DNA of 64,000 nt, taken from Sphingomonas sp. HITSZ_GF (GTDB lineage Bacteria > Pseudomonadota > Alphaproteobacteria > Sphingomonadales > Sphingomonadaceae). The DNA is taken from the NCBI RefSeq assembly GCF_029543155.1, contig NZ_JARQXA010000001.1, forward strand, positions 186,001 to 250,000, in the 5' to 3' direction. Of this stretch, positions 49,546 to 59,868 are shown one piece after another. Position 1 is the stretch's first letter, and each line of letters starts with the position of its first letter. The notes beneath the pieces were generated by a model. That model had not been told where the DNA came from and did not search any database. It worked only from the letters and a program-made list of their open reading frames with translations. The position numbers and the translations under genes are program-made.

Positions 49546-51204
49546 ATGTTGCGCGATCCCAGTTCCAAATACCGTCCCTTTCCCCAGGTGAACCTGCCCG
49601 GCCGGCAATGGCCGAGCCGCACCATCACCAAGGCGCCCCGCTGGCTGTCGACCGACATGCGCGACGGCAACCAGGCGCTGATCGACCCGATGGACGCCGA
49701 GAAGAAGACCCGCTTCTTCGAGCTGCTCTGCAAGGTGGGGCTGAAGGAAATCGAAGTCGGCTTCCCGAGCGCAGGCGCCACCGAATTCGACTTCATCTCG
49801 GGCCTGGTCCAGCAGGACAAGATCCCCGACGACGTGATCGTCCAGGTGCTCACCCAGTCGCGCCAGGACCTGATCGAGACCAGTTTCCAGTCCTTGAAGG
49901 GCGCGAAGAAGGCGATCGTCCACCTCTACAATGCCGTCTCGCCGGCCTGGCGCCGCATCGTGTTCGGCATGAGCCGCGAGGAGATCAAGGCGATCGCGGT
50001 TGCCGGCGCCAAGGTGCTGCGCGACGAGGCCGCCAAGCAGCCCGACACCGACTGGCATTTCGAATATAGCCCCGAGACCTTCTCGACCGCCGAGCTCGAT
50101 TTCTCGATCGAGGTCTGCGAGGCGGTGATGGACATCCTGCGGCCGACCACCGACAAGCCGCTGATCCTCAACCTGCCGGCGACGGTGGAGGCGGCAACGC
50201 CGAACATCTATGCCGACCAGATCGAGTGGTTCTGCCGCAACATCCGCAGCCGCGAGACGGTGGTGATCAGCCTGCACACGCACAACGACCGCGGCACCGG
50301 CGTCGCCGCGTCGGAGCTGGGGCTGCTCGCCGGCGCCGACCGCGTCGAGGGCTGCCTGTTCGGAAACGGCGAGCGTACGGGCAATGTCGACCTGGTGACA
50401 CTCGCCCTCAACATGTACACGCAAGGTGTTGATCCGGAGCTGGATTTCTCGAACATCGACGAGGTGATCCAGACGGTGGAATATTGCAACGCGCTGCCCG
50501 TCCACCCGCGCCATCCCTATGCCGGCGATCTGGTGTTCACTGCCTTTTCGGGCAGCCACCAGGACGCGATCAAGAAGGGCTTCGCGGCGCAGGAAGCGCG
50601 CAACGACGATTTCTGGGACGTGCCCTATCTGCCGATCGACCCCAAGGACCTGGGCCGCGACTACGAGGCGGTGATCCGCGTCAACTCGCAATCGGGCAAG
50701 GGCGGCGTCGCCTGGGTGCTCGAGCAGGACAAGGGCCTGAAGCTGCCCAAGCGCATGCAGGCCGATTTCTCGCGCCATGTGCAGGCGCTGGCCGACGAGA
50801 CCAGCCGCGAACTCAACGCCGCCGACATCTGGGGCCGCTTCGAGCAGATCTATCTGCCGGGCGAGAAGGATCGCTTCGTGCTCGAGGATTATGAAGAGAG
50901 CGGCGCGGCTGGGCAGCGCGTGTTCGTCGGCCGCATCGCGGTGGACGGCGAGACCCAGTCGATCTCCGGGCGCGGCAACGGCCTGATCTCGGGCGTGATC
51001 GACGCGCTTGCCGGCACCACCGGGCCGAACCTCGACGTGGTCGACTATAGCGAGCATGCGATCGGCCATGGTGCCGATGCGCAGGCAGCCGCCTATGTCG
51101 AATGCCGCACCGCGGACGGGCGCACCGTGTTCGGCGTGGGCATCGACGCCGACATCGCGACGGCCTCGGTACGCGCCGTGCTCAGCGCGGCCAACCGGGC
51201 CTGA
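49546..51204 (+). CDS. leuA: 2-isopropylmalate synthase
   Basis: LeuA condenses 2-oxoisovalerate with acetyl-CoA, the first step of leucine synthesis. The 552-residue protein is of the longer LeuA type: [20 protein letters not shown] at the start, the metal-site [10 protein letters not shown] at 36-45, [10 protein letters not shown] with the metal histidines, and [20 protein letters not shown]. The C-terminal 130 residues form the leucine-feedback domain. An attenuator-like leader precedes it. Confidence 0.96.
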   Translation: MLRDPSSKYRPFPQVNLPGRQWPSRTITKAPRWLSTDMRDGNQALIDPMDAEKKTRFFELLCKVGLKEIEVGFPSAGATEFDFISGLVQQDKIPDDVIVQVLTQSRQDLIETSFQSLKGAKKAIVHLYNAVSPAWRRIVFGMSREEIKAIAVAGAKVLRDEAAKQPDTDWHFEYSPETFSTAELDFSIEVCEAVMDILRPTTDKPLILNLPATVEAATPNIYADQIEWFCRNIRSRETVVISLHTHNDRGTGVAASELGLLAGADRVEGCLFGNGERTGNVDLVTLALNMYTQGVDPELDFSNIDEVIQTVEYCNALPVHPRHPYAGDLVFTAFSGSHQDAIKKGFAAQEARNDDFWDVPYLPIDPKDLGRDYEAVIRVNSQSGKGGVAWVLEQDKGLKLPKRMQADFSRHVQALADETSRELNAADIWGRFEQIYLPGEKDRFVLEDYEESGAAGQRVFVGRIAVDGETQSISGRGNGLISGVIDALAGTTGPNLDVVDYSEHAIGHGADAQAAAYVECRTADGRTVFGVGIDADIATASVRAVLSAANRA

Positions 51205-51212
51205 AGCCGCTC

Positions 51213-51252
51213 CCATCATGTCGGCCGGGCTGAAATCCGGGCGACATGATGG
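51213..51252. terminator. 11-bp inverted repeat after leuA
   Basis: CCATCATGTCG (51213-51223) and CGACATGATGG (51242-51252) pair perfectly, with further GC pairs inside the loop. It starts nine bases after the leuA stop. There is no clear T run, so it is a likely but unproven terminator. Confidence 0.6.
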
Positions 51253-51291
51253 CATATCACGGGCGCGGGATCGTTATCGGGAGCCTGTTGC

Positions 51292-52710
51292 ATGCATGAA
51301 CCTTCGGCCGCGTCGCCCTTTGCGGACGAAGACGATGGCCTGCCGGTGCCGCGCCGCTATTTCGCGGCGGCGGCGATCTGGCTGGCGATCACCATGGCGG
51401 TGCTCGACGGCGCGATCGCCAACATCGCGCTGCCGACCATCGCCGGGCAGCTGGGCGCACCCCCCGCAGTCGCGGTGTGGGTGATCAACGCCTATCAGCT
51501 GGCCATAACCGTGCTGCTGCTGCCGCTGGCGGCGATGGGCGACCGGATCGGGCATGCGAAGGTCTATCTGCCCGCGCTCGGCCTGTTCATTATCGGCTCG
51601 CTGGCCTGCGCGCTGTCGCACAGCCTGGACATGCTGATCGCTGCGCGGGTGGTGCAGGGGATGGGCGCGGCCGGGATCATGAGCATGAACGCGGCGCTGG
51701 TCCGCGCGACCTATCCCTCGGCGATGCTGGGACGGGGCATGGGCTATAACGCGATGGTGCTGTCCGCTTCGGCGGCGGCGGGGCCGACGATCGCGTCGCT
51801 GATCCTGAGCGTGGCGAGCTGGCCCTGGCTGTTCGCGATCAACGTGCCGTTCGGCATCGCCGCGATCCTGATCGGCCGGCGCTATCTGCCGCAGGCTCCC
51901 GGGCACGGCCGCAAGCCCGACTTCGTTGCCGCCGCGCTCAGCGCCGGCATGCTCGGCGGGATCATCTATGGCGGGGAATCGCTGGCCCGCGAAGGCGCGA
52001 CCTCGGGCCTCGTGCTGCTGGTCCTTGGCGTGGTGCTCGGCATCGTGCTGGTCCGGCGCGAATGGCGCCGGCCGGCGCCGCTGGTGCCGATCGACCTGCT
52101 GCGCATCCCGATCTTCGGACTGTCGATCGCGACCTCGATCACGTCCTTCTCGGCGCAGATGCTCGCTTTCGTCACCATGCCGTTCCTGCTGCAGAAGGTG
52201 CTGGGGTACAGCGTGGTCGCGTCGGGATTGCTGATGACGCCCTGGCCGCTCGCGGTCGGCTGCGTCGCGCCGTTCGCCGGGCGGCTGGCCGATCGCTATT
52301 CGGCCGGGCTGCTGGGCGGCATCGGGCTGGGGCTGTTCGCGAGCGGGCTGCTCTCCCTGGCGCTGCTCGGCCAGCACCCCTCGGTATTCGACATCGTCTG
52401 GCGGATGGCGCTGTGCGGCGCGGGCTTCGGACTGTTCCAGTCGCCGAACAACCGCGCGATGATCGGCGCCGCGCCGCGGGAGCGCTCGGGCGCGGCCGGG
52501 GGCATGCTCGCCACGGCGCGGCTGCTCGGCCAGACCATCGGCGCCGCCGCGGTCGCCTATGGCTTCCACGCGTTCGGGCTGGGATCGAGCGCGACGCTGC
52601 TGGGCGGGGCGGCCGCCGCCGCTGCGCTCGCCGCGTGCATCAGCCTGTTGCGCACCCGCGTGCCGAGCCCGGCGACCCGGCGCGCCGCGGCGATCATGGA
52701 CCCACCCTGA
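51292..52710 (+). CDS. DHA2 family MFS drug transporter
   Basis: The 472-residue inner-membrane protein has 14 hydrophobic segments, the DHA2 (EmrB/QacA) number. LDGAIANIALPTIAGQLGAP near residue 40 is the DHA2 motif in helix 1 and MGDRIGHAKVYLPALGLFII is motif A. It exports toxic compounds with proton uptake; the substrate is unknown. The last bases nearly touch the convergent dehydrogenase gene. Confidence 0.9.
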   Translation: MHEPSAASPFADEDDGLPVPRRYFAAAAIWLAITMAVLDGAIANIALPTIAGQLGAPPAVAVWVINAYQLAITVLLLPLAAMGDRIGHAKVYLPALGLFIIGSLACALSHSLDMLIAARVVQGMGAAGIMSMNAALVRATYPSAMLGRGMGYNAMVLSASAAAGPTIASLILSVASWPWLFAINVPFGIAAILIGRRYLPQAPGHGRKPDFVAAALSAGMLGGIIYGGESLAREGATSGLVLLVLGVVLGIVLVRREWRRPAPLVPIDLLRIPIFGLSIATSITSFSAQMLAFVTMPFLLQKVLGYSVVASGLLMTPWPLAVGCVAPFAGRLADRYSAGLLGGIGLGLFASGLLSLALLGQHPSVFDIVWRMALCGAGFGLFQSPNNRAMIGAAPRERSGAAGGMLATARLLGQTIGAAAVAYGFHAFGLGSSATLLGGAAAAAALAACISLLRTRVPSPATRRAAAIMDPP

Positions 52711-52713
52711 GGC

Positions 52714-53841
52714 TCAGCGGCTGGGATCGATCAGGAACTTCTCGCCGGTCGCCTTCTTCGCATAGGCGGAGACCACTTCCGGATCGAGCGCCTGGGCGAG
52801 CGAGATCGTCCTGTTGTAGTGGCTGGCGAAGGTGGTGGTCAGCTCGGCGGCGACGCGGGCGCGCAGGCGCATCGCGCCTTCCATGCCGAGCTTCATCAGG
52901 AAGGGCGTGACCAGGAAGCCGCTGACGCCCCAGGCCAGGCCATAGCCGCGATCGAGCTCCATCGGCGACGTATCGAGCATGCCATAGACATAGACCTGCT
53001 TCCAGGTCGCCGAGCCATAGCGGCTAAAGGCGGTGGCGGTGCGGTTGATCGCGTCTTCCATCGCGTGGAGGATCGTGTTGACGATCCGCCCGCCGCCGAT
53101 CGCGTCGAAGGCGAGGGTGGCGCCGGTCTCGGCGATCGCATCGGTGAGCTTCTCGCGAAAATCGGGGGCGCTGCTGTCGACAATGTATTTCGCGCCGATC
53201 TCACGCAGGATCGCGGCCTGCGCATCGCTGCGCACGATGTTCACCAGCGGCACGCCATCGGCGATGCAGATGCGGTTGAGCATCTGGCCGAGGTTCGAGG
53301 CGGCGGCGGTGTGGATCAGCGCCTTGTGCCCCTCCATCCTGAGCGTCTCGACCATCGAGAGCGAAGTCAGCGGATTGACGAACATCGAGGCGCCGTCGGC
53401 GGCGCTGGCATGATCGGGCAGCGGAATGACGTCGCGCGCGGCGATCCTGCGATACTGGGCGTACATCGAGCCGCCGAGCATGCCGACCTTCTTGCCGAGC
53501 AGCCCGGCGACATTGGCGCCGGCTTCCACCACGGTGCCGGCACCTTCGTTGCCGACGGTCATCGACTGATCGAGCCGCGCCTTCATCGCGCGCAGGCCAG
53601 CCGGCGAGACGGCGGCGGTGAGGGTGGGGCGATCGGGCGTGCCGCCGGCGGCCAGGGTCGCCAGGTCGGCGGGGCCGAGCAGCAGGCCGAGATCCGAAGG
53701 GTTGATCGGCGAGGCCTCGACCCGGACGATCACTTCGTCCGGCCCGGGCGCAGCGAGCGTCACCGGCTCGAGGGCGAGGGTGAGCTTGCCGTCGCTCGAA
53801 ATCGTCGAGCGTAGTTCGAGGCTGGTGCGCGGCTCTGCCAT
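52714..53841 (-). CDS. MDR-superfamily zinc-binding-dehydrogenase-like quinone oxidoreductase
   Basis: The 375-residue protein has the MDR N-terminal fold (VIVRVEASPINPSDLGLLLG), VGNEGAGTVVEAGANVAGLLG and the nucleotide-binding half (ALIHTAAASNLGQMLNRICI, LAFDAIGGGRI). It lacks the typical zinc-ligand cysteines, so it is probably a zinc-free, quinone-oxidoreductase-like enzyme. The start MAEPRTSLELRST at 53841 is used; the frame upstream has no similarity. Confidence 0.85.
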   Translation of the reverse strand: MAEPRTSLELRSTISSDGKLTLALEPVTLAAPGPDEVIVRVEASPINPSDLGLLLGPADLATLAAGGTPDRPTLTAAVSPAGLRAMKARLDQSMTVGNEGAGTVVEAGANVAGLLGKKVGMLGGSMYAQYRRIAARDVIPLPDHASAADGASMFVNPLTSLSMVETLRMEGHKALIHTAAASNLGQMLNRICIADGVPLVNIVRSDAQAAILREIGAKYIVDSSAPDFREKLTDAIAETGATLAFDAIGGGRIVNTILHAMEDAINRTATAFSRYGSATWKQVYVYGMLDTSPMELDRGYGLAWGVSGFLVTPFLMKLGMEGAMRLRARVAAELTTTFASHYNRTISLAQALDPEVVSAYAKKATGEKFLIDPSR

Positions 53842-53989
53842 GGCGACTCTCCTGAGGATCTTTCCCGCGGTGATATCGCGCTTCGCCGCGAGGTCCAGCG
53901 CCCGTGCACAGGATCGGGAAAATCGGCAGGCGATAAGGCTGGTGTTAACGCCTTTCGGCCCAGACACTTGCCATTCGGGGGTAGGGTAA

Positions 53990-55144
53990 TTGTTCGTCAG
54001 CCTGACAGCAGTGCATGCGTGCGTCTTCGCGACGCTGGCCTTGCTCGTTGGTGCGATCCGGATCGGCATGCGCAACGAGTCCGCTTTCTCGTGGATCGTC
54101 GCGGCGCTGCTCTGCGGCACCACCGAGATGCTGGTGCTCGCGCTGGCGCGGCACGGGCAGAGCGAGCTGATCGCTGCGATGCTGCTCGTTCCCCCAGCCT
54201 ATCTCTGCTTCAGCCAGGCAGTGCGCATCTCGGTGGGTGGCCGGCAGCAATGGCGGCTGATCGGGGCGAGCGTGGCGCTGGTCGGCTGCGCGCTGGTGCT
54301 GCGCGCGGTGGGCGCGCCCTTCGTGGTGATGACCATTCCGTTCCAGCTCGGCTGCGCGCTGGCGCTTGGCGACGGGATCCTGCACCTGGCGCGGCGGCCC
54401 AAGGGTGTGGTCGATCGCGCGCTGCTCTTCTGCCTGGCAGTGATCGCCGGCGTGTTCCTGGTCCGCATCCCGCTCTATCCGGCGCTGTTCGGCGTGCATG
54501 TCGCCTATGCGACGATCATGCCGAGCATGTTCGAGCGCAGCCTGCTGCTCGTCTCGGCGCTGCTGACCCCGCCTTCGATCTTCCTGCTGCTCGCCAAGAT
54601 CATCGGCGGCGTCATCGCGCAATATCGCCTGCGCTCCGAGCGTGACCATCTGACCGGCGTGCTCAACCGCCAGACCTTCGAGGCGGCGGTGCGGGCCGAG
54701 CCGCTGCGCGGCGGCGCGGTGATCTACAGCGACATCGACAAGTTCAAGCGGATCAACGATCGCTACGGCCATCATATCGGCGACGAAGTGATCCGCCAGT
54801 TCGCGGACATCCTGGCCGGGACCGGCTTCCGGGTGGGGCGGCTGGGCGGCGAGGAGTTCGCGTTGTTCCTGCCCGGCAACAGCGCGGCGGACGCCGCCGG
54901 GCTCGCCGAGGTGCTGCGCATGCATTTCCACAACTGCACCCACGAAGCGATGGCGCCCGACCACCGGCTGAGCGCGAGCTTCGGCGTGGCCGACTATGCG
55001 CCCGGCGAGCCGCCCGCCGAGGCGCTGATCCGCGCCGACGTCGCGCTCTACCGCGCCAAGGGCGAGGGGCGGAACCGGGTGGCGATATTCCACGCCTGGG
55101 GGATGATGCCGGTGGTGCAGGAGCCGCCGCGCGCCGCGGCCTAG
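53990..55144 (+). CDS. Membrane-bound diguanylate cyclase (GGDEF)
   Basis: The 384-residue protein makes cyclic di-GMP. About six to seven hydrophobic helices fill residues 1-210. The GGDEF domain follows: RDHLTGVLNRQTFEAAVRAE, YSDIDKFKRINDRYGHHIGD and the active-site RLGGEEFALFLPG near 286-298. GGEEF is an active variant. No RxxD inhibitory site is obvious just ahead of it. The start is TTG at 53990 with GGGGGTAGGG upstream. Its end overlaps folB by four bases on the other strand. Confidence 0.9.
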   Translation: MFVSLTAVHACVFATLALLVGAIRIGMRNESAFSWIVAALLCGTTEMLVLALARHGQSELIAAMLLVPPAYLCFSQAVRISVGGRQQWRLIGASVALVGCALVLRAVGAPFVVMTIPFQLGCALALGDGILHLARRPKGVVDRALLFCLAVIAGVFLVRIPLYPALFGVHVAYATIMPSMFERSLLLVSALLTPPSIFLLLAKIIGGVIAQYRLRSERDHLTGVLNRQTFEAAVRAEPLRGGAVIYSDIDKFKRINDRYGHHIGDEVIRQFADILAGTGFRVGRLGGEEFALFLPGNSAADAAGLAEVLRMHFHNCTHEAMAPDHRLSASFGVADYAPGEPPAEALIRADVALYRAKGEGRNRVAIFHAWGMMPVVQEPPRAAA

Positions 55145-55491
55145 CGTTCGCGCACGATCTCGCAGCCGATCCGCGCGTCGGGGTAGATGTCGAGCTTCAT
55201 CGAGCGGACGGTGACGCGAACCACCCGAGCATCTTCCAGCGCCAGCGCGGCAACCTGTTCGCACAGGGTTTCCTGCAGCTCGAAATGGCGCGATTCCACC
55301 AGCTTGTGGATGCCGGTTCGCAGGAAATCGTAATCGACGACGGCGCCGATCCGGTCCTCGGGCGGGGTGTCGTAACGGCAGGTCATGGCGACGTGGAGCG
55401 TCACCCGCTGGGGGGCGGCGCGCTCCTCGGGGTGGATGCCCAGGCCCATCACCACCTCGAGCCCGTCGAGCAGGATCGTGTATTCAGCCAT
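55141..55491 (-). CDS. folB: Dihydroneopterin aldolase
   Basis: FolB splits dihydroneopterin to 6-hydroxymethyl-dihydropterin in folate synthesis. The 116-residue protein has ILLDGLEVVMGLGIHPEERA, DYDFLRTGIHKLVE, FELQETLCEQVA with the active-site glutamate, and VRVTVRSMKLDIYPDA. It overlaps the SDR gene upstream by eight bases; the three genes folE, SDR and folB form one operon. Confidence 0.92.
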   Translation of the reverse strand: MAEYTILLDGLEVVMGLGIHPEERAAPQRVTLHVAMTCRYDTPPEDRIGAVVDYDFLRTGIHKLVESRHFELQETLCEQVAALALEDARVVRVTVRSMKLDIYPDARIGCEIVRER

Positions 55492-56254
55492 GCGGGCGCT
55501 CCCGGCCTTCGAACATCACGTCACCCTCGCGCTGCAGGAAGCGCTGGCCGCAATCGACGAAGATGTTCTGACCGGTGATGCTGGGCGTGACGAGCAGCAT
55601 CTCGACCGCAGCGGCGATGTCCGCCAGCGCAACCGGGCGCTGGAGCAGGTTCTGCCGGGCATGCTCGGCGAACTCCTCGGCTGTCTGGTCGAGGCTGGGG
55701 AGGGTGAGGCCGGGCGAGACGGCGTTGACGCGGATGCGCGGGGCAAGACCGCGGGCGAGCAGCTCGGTCGCGGTGGCGAGCGCGGCCTTGCTCAGCGTGT
55801 AGGTGAGGAAATCCGGGTTGAGGTTGGCGAGCTTCTGGTCGAGCAGATTGACCACCGCGCCGGAAACAAGGTCGTCCTGCGCCGCCAGCGCCGAGGCAAG
55901 CGCGACGGGCGCGCCGCAATTGACGCGCATGTGGCGGTCGAGCAGCGCGAAATCGGTGAGCGGCAGCGCGTCCCAGGCGAATTGCGAGGCGTTGTTGACC
56001 AGCCCCTCGATCGGGCCGCCAAGCCCTTCGCGCGCCGCCTCGATCAGCGCGGGGGCGGTGGCAGCGTCGGCCAGCTCGCCGCTCACCACACAGGCGGTGC
56101 CGCCTTCCGCCGCGATCTGCGCGCGGAGCGCCCCGGCCTCATCGGCGATGTTGTGATGATGGTGGATCGCCACCTGGTGGCCGCGCAGCGCCAGGCGCCG
56201 GGCGATGCCCGCGCCGATGCGACGCGCGCCGCCGGTGACGAGAACCCGCATCAA
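55484..56254 (-). CDS. folM: SDR family pteridine reductase-like protein (FolM type)
   Basis: The 256-residue enzyme has VLVTGGARRIGAGIARRLAL at 4-23 with the ARRIG variant of pteridine reductases, LVNNASQFAWDALPL, and the catalytic TYTLSKAALATATELLARGL. FolM-type enzymes reduce dihydromonapterin or dihydropterins. Its place between folE and folB supports a pterin substrate. Overlaps of four and eight bases with both neighbours indicate coupled translation. Confidence 0.85.
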   Translation of the reverse strand: MMRVLVTGGARRIGAGIARRLALRGHQVAIHHHHNIADEAGALRAQIAAEGGTACVVSGELADAATAPALIEAAREGLGGPIEGLVNNASQFAWDALPLTDFALLDRHMRVNCGAPVALASALAAQDDLVSGAVVNLLDQKLANLNPDFLTYTLSKAALATATELLARGLAPRIRVNAVSPGLTLPSLDQTAEEFAEHARQNLLQRPVALADIAAAVEMLLVTPSITGQNIFVDCGQRFLQREGDVMFEGRERPHG

Positions 56255-56871
56255 TAACCCATCAGCTTGAGCACTTCCTGGCGGCTGCGCTCGTCGTCGC
56301 GGAACACGCCCATCATGCGGCTGGTGACCATGCCGACGCCGGGGGTGCGGACGCCGCGCGCGGTCATGCAGCCATGCGTCGCCTCGATCACCACCGCGAC
56401 GCCCTGGGGACGCAGCTTTTCCCAGATGCAGTCCGCCACCTGGGCCGTGAGCCGCTCCTGCACCTGGAGGCGGCTGGCGAAACCGTGGAGGACGCGGGCG
56501 AGCTTCGAGATGCCAACCACCCGATCCTTGGGCAGATAGGCGATCGATGCCTTGCCGGTGATCGGCGCCATGTGATGCTCGCAGTGCGACTGGAAGGGGA
56601 TGCCGTTGAGCAGGACGATATCGTCATAGCCGCCGACTTCCTCGAACACCCGGTTGAGGTGATGCGCAGGATCTTCGTCATAGCCCTGGCAATATTCCTT
56701 CCAGGCGCGGGCGACGCGGGCAGGCGTATCGAGCAGTCCTTCGCGCTCGGGATCATCGCCGGCCCAGCGGATCAGCGTACGGATCGCCTCGGAGACTTCG
56801 TTGGGAACCGGAATCTTGGGCGACGGAGCGACGATGTCGCCATCTTCGGGGCCGTCGTGATCATGCACCAT
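56251..56871 (-). CDS. folE: GTP cyclohydrolase I
   Basis: FolE converts GTP to dihydroneopterin triphosphate, the first step of folate and pterin synthesis. The 206-residue protein has the zinc ligands in FQSHCEHHMAPITGKASIAY (Cys97 and a following His) and ATHGCMTARG (Cys168), with SRLQVQERLTAQVAD between. It is the first gene of the folE-folM-folB operon. Confidence 0.96.
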   Translation of the reverse strand: MVHDHDGPEDGDIVAPSPKIPVPNEVSEAIRTLIRWAGDDPEREGLLDTPARVARAWKEYCQGYDEDPAHHLNRVFEEVGGYDDIVLLNGIPFQSHCEHHMAPITGKASIAYLPKDRVVGISKLARVLHGFASRLQVQERLTAQVADCIWEKLRPQGVAVVIEATHGCMTARGVRTPGVGMVTSRMMGVFRDDERSRQEVLKLMGY

Positions 56872-57103
56872 TTTAGTCTCTTCCTCGCCGCTTCCGGGCT
56901 TTACGCTACGGCATCTGCACTTCTGGCAGAAACCGGGTGTGGCTATACTGTATCTACCCCGGGGAAAATGGCCGGAAACCGTGGGGTTCCGCCCCTTATC
57001 CCCGTTGACGGGCTGAAAAATGCAGCGTTAGTTTCGCTGGCGATTAATGCAACGCCGTGACCGGTAGCAAGCCGGCTGGCGCTCCAGAGGAGGGGATCAC
57101 CCG
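56872..57103. other. Divergent upstream region of folE and a TonB receptor gene
   Basis: In these 232 bp I see no gene. A purine-rich ribosome site (CCAGAGGAGGGGATCACCCG) ends the region just before the receptor ATG. Promoters for folE (minus) and the receptor (plus) must be here, but no clear operator or riboswitch is visible. Confidence 0.4.
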
Positions 57104-59788
57104 ATGAAGAAGTTCGAGCTGCTCGCGGCTACTGCGGTCACGCTGTTCCTGGCGACGCCTGCCCTTGCGCAGCAGACCGCACCGACGCCGACCCCGGCAC
57201 CTGCCGCGGAAGACCAGGAATATCAGTCCGCCAACGAGATCGTCGTCACCGCGACCCGCCGTAACGAGACGGTGCAGGACGTGCCGATCGCGATCACCGC
57301 CATCGGCGCCGCCGAGCTGCAGAATTCGGGCGTCGACAATATCCGCGACCTCGAGCAGCTTGCCCCGTCGATCCAGAGCTCGACCGGCCAGTCTTCGGCT
57401 TCCGGCACCACCGTCTATCTTCGCGGCATCACCACCGCCGGCGACAATCCCGGCTTCGAGCCGGCGGTCGGCGTGTTCATCGACGGCGTGTTCCGCGCCC
57501 GCGCCGGTGTCGCGGTCTCCGAGCTCCCCGAGCTGGAGCGCGTCGAAGTGCTGCGCGGCCCGCAGGGCACGCTGTTCGGCCGCAACACCTCCGCCGGCGC
57601 GTTGAGCATCTACACCGCGCTGCCGCAGTTCGAGACGCATGGCTATGTCGAGGGCAGCTACGGCAACTACAACGCCTATGGCATCCGCGGCGCGATCACC
57701 GGCCCGGTGAGCCAGGAGCTCGCGCTGCGCCTCGACGGCAGCTACCGGAAGCGCGACGGCTATATCAAGGACGCCAATAGCGACCGTCGCTTCAACGACG
57801 TCGACCGCTGGGCACTGCGCGGCCAGGCGCTGCTCGACAAGGGCGACGTGACTTTCCGCCTGATCGCCGACTATTCCCAGACCGACGAGCAGTGCTGCGC
57901 CACCGTCTCGGTCGTCCGCGGCGCGATGGCGCAGGTGATCAACGGCATCGCCGCCTCGCAGGGCCGCGTGGGCATCTATACCGGCCCGCCCAGCGACCGC
58001 ATCCAGGCCGTCTCACCCAATCGCGAATATGGCGAGAAGGTGAAGGACTGGGGCATCTCGGGCGAGCTCAACTGGGATCTGGGCGACATCAAGCTCACCT
58101 CGATCACTGCCTATCGCGACTGGCGCGCGCTGCGTAGCCAGGACATCGACTTCTCGGGCATCGATCGCGCCTATCGCGACGGCTACAAGACCCAGCTCAA
58201 GGACTTCACCCAGGAAGTGCGCTTCCAGGGCTCGGCGTTCGGCGGCGTGCTCGACTGGCTGGTCGGCGGTTTCTACCTGCACGAGCAGAATGACCTGACC
58301 GACACGGTCCGGATCGGCAATGACGGCAATCGCTACGTCGACTCGGTGTTCAACGCGCTGGCGGGCCCGTCCTTCGGCGGGTCGGTCCAGTTCTACGGCT
58401 CGCTCGGCGCCTCGGTGCCGACGCCGGGCGCGGTGTTCCTGAACCCGGCGGTGCCGAACAGCCTGGCTGCGCTGCAGTCGGTCTATGGCGCCACGCTGGC
58501 GCCGCTGGTCGGCTGCTTCCGCGCCCAGGCAGGCACGGCGCCGTCGAGCCTGTGCGTGATCCCGGGCTATCCGTCGACCGCAATCCCGGGCCTCGCCGCG
58601 CTTGCCGCCTCGCCGCTGCCCGGCGCCACTGCGGGCCAGGGCAACAACAACGACCAGTTCGGCGTGAAGACCGATGCCTTCGCGCTGTTCACCCACAACA
58701 TCGTCAACATCAGCGACAATTTCTCGCTGACGCTGGGCGCGCGCTGGAACCACGAGCGCAAGGCGCTGAACGCCTCGATCAACAACAACACCGGCAGCTG
58801 TACCTTCTTCAACCAGGTGCGTGCGGGCAACGCGGCGGCGACCGCCTATGCCAATGTGCTGCGCCAGCTCGGCATCTTCAACAACCTGTTCCTGCTGAGC
58901 TGCAACCCGGCGATCAACAGCGAGTTCAACGGCAATTACAGCGACAGCTTCACCGATGACGAGATCACCGGCACCGTGAAGCTGGCCTACAAGCTGTCGA
59001 ACAAGCTGCTGGTCTATGGAAGCTATGACCATGGCTATAAGTCGGGCGGCTACAATCTCGATCAGGCGACCTTCGATTCGGTGCTGCTCGGCGGCAACGG
59101 CGCCCAGGGCAGCGACCTGCGCTTCGGCGCGGAGACCAACGACGCGTTCGAAATCGGCACCAAGTTCAGCCCGAACCGCGCCTTCTCGCTGAACATCGCG
59201 GCCTTCTACATGAACTTCTACGGCCTGCAGTCGCTGGTGTTCTCGGGCAACAACTTCGTCGTCCAGAATGTCGACAAGAGCATCTCGAAGGGCGTCGAGA
59301 TCGAATCGACGATCCGGCCGTCCAAGGACCTGACCTTCCAGCTCGGCTACAGCTATATCGACGCGCAGTACGCCAAGTCGAACGACTTCACCGGCACGCC
59401 GCTGCAGGGCCAGGAAGGCCGCCAGTTCCAGAACCAGCCGAAGCACACGGTGACCGGCGCGGTGACCTGGGAGCCGCAGGTCTCGAGCGGGCTCAAGGGC
59501 CTGATCCACCTCGACTTCCGCTACAACAGCGAAGTCGACATCCCGTCGAGCAACCCCGACCCGGTGACCGGCCACACGGCGATCCGCAACGAGGGCTATG
59601 CGCTGGTCAACGGCGCGATCGGCCTGCAGTCGAACAATGGCAAGATTCGCGGCGAGGTGTTCGTCGAGAACCTCACCAACACCTTCTACTTCATCTCGGG
59701 CTTCGCCGTGCCGGAGCAGACCGGCAACTATAACGGCTATCCGGGCTATCCGCGCTTCTATGGCGCGCGGGTGCGCTTCGGGTTCTGA
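57104..59788 (+). CDS. TonB-dependent outer-membrane receptor
   Basis: The 894-residue product has a signal peptide (MKKFELLAATAVTLFLATPA, cleavage after ALA at 22), a low-complexity TPTPAPA stretch, a TonB-box-like NEIVVTATRRNETVQDVPIA and the plug (LEQLAPSIQS, VYLRGITTAGDNPGFE, VEVLRGPQGTLFGRNTSAGA). The barrel ends YGARVRFGF with a terminal aromatic residue. Two external-loop cysteine pairs (EQCCATV, GSCTFFN..LSCNPA) are notable. The N-terminal text is of the common receptor family in sphingomonads; the substrate is unknown. Confidence 0.94.
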   Translation: MKKFELLAATAVTLFLATPALAQQTAPTPTPAPAAEDQEYQSANEIVVTATRRNETVQDVPIAITAIGAAELQNSGVDNIRDLEQLAPSIQSSTGQSSASGTTVYLRGITTAGDNPGFEPAVGVFIDGVFRARAGVAVSELPELERVEVLRGPQGTLFGRNTSAGALSIYTALPQFETHGYVEGSYGNYNAYGIRGAITGPVSQELALRLDGSYRKRDGYIKDANSDRRFNDVDRWALRGQALLDKGDVTFRLIADYSQTDEQCCATVSVVRGAMAQVINGIAASQGRVGIYTGPPSDRIQAVSPNREYGEKVKDWGISGELNWDLGDIKLTSITAYRDWRALRSQDIDFSGIDRAYRDGYKTQLKDFTQEVRFQGSAFGGVLDWLVGGFYLHEQNDLTDTVRIGNDGNRYVDSVFNALAGPSFGGSVQFYGSLGASVPTPGAVFLNPAVPNSLAALQSVYGATLAPLVGCFRAQAGTAPSSLCVIPGYPSTAIPGLAALAASPLPGATAGQGNNNDQFGVKTDAFALFTHNIVNISDNFSLTLGARWNHERKALNASINNNTGSCTFFNQVRAGNAAATAYANVLRQLGIFNNLFLLSCNPAINSEFNGNYSDSFTDDEITGTVKLAYKLSNKLLVYGSYDHGYKSGGYNLDQATFDSVLLGGNGAQGSDLRFGAETNDAFEIGTKFSPNRAFSLNIAAFYMNFYGLQSLVFSGNNFVVQNVDKSISKGVEIESTIRPSKDLTFQLGYSYIDAQYAKSNDFTGTPLQGQEGRQFQNQPKHTVTGAVTWEPQVSSGLKGLIHLDFRYNSEVDIPSSNPDPVTGHTAIRNEGYALVNGAIGLQSNNGKIRGEVFVENLTNTFYFISGFAVPEQTGNYNGYPGYPRFYGARVRFGF

Positions 59789-59813
59789 TCCGCGAGCCCT
59801 CGGGCCGGGAAAC

Positions 59814-59843
59814 AGGCGCTCCGGGCAACCGGGGCGCCTTTTT
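59814..59843 (+). terminator. Rho-independent terminator of the receptor gene
   Basis: AGGCGCTCCGG (59814-59824) pairs with CCGGGGCGCCT (59829-59839) around a short CAA-containing loop, followed by TTTT. It starts 26 bases after the receptor stop codon. Confidence 0.9.
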
Positions 59844-59868
59844 CGTTCTTAGGGTGGACGCACGATTT

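Noticed and set aside
56872..57103. Riboswitch upstream of folE or the second TonB receptor
   Set aside because: No conserved aptamer pattern (cobalamin, tetrahydrofolate, TPP) could be recognised by eye.
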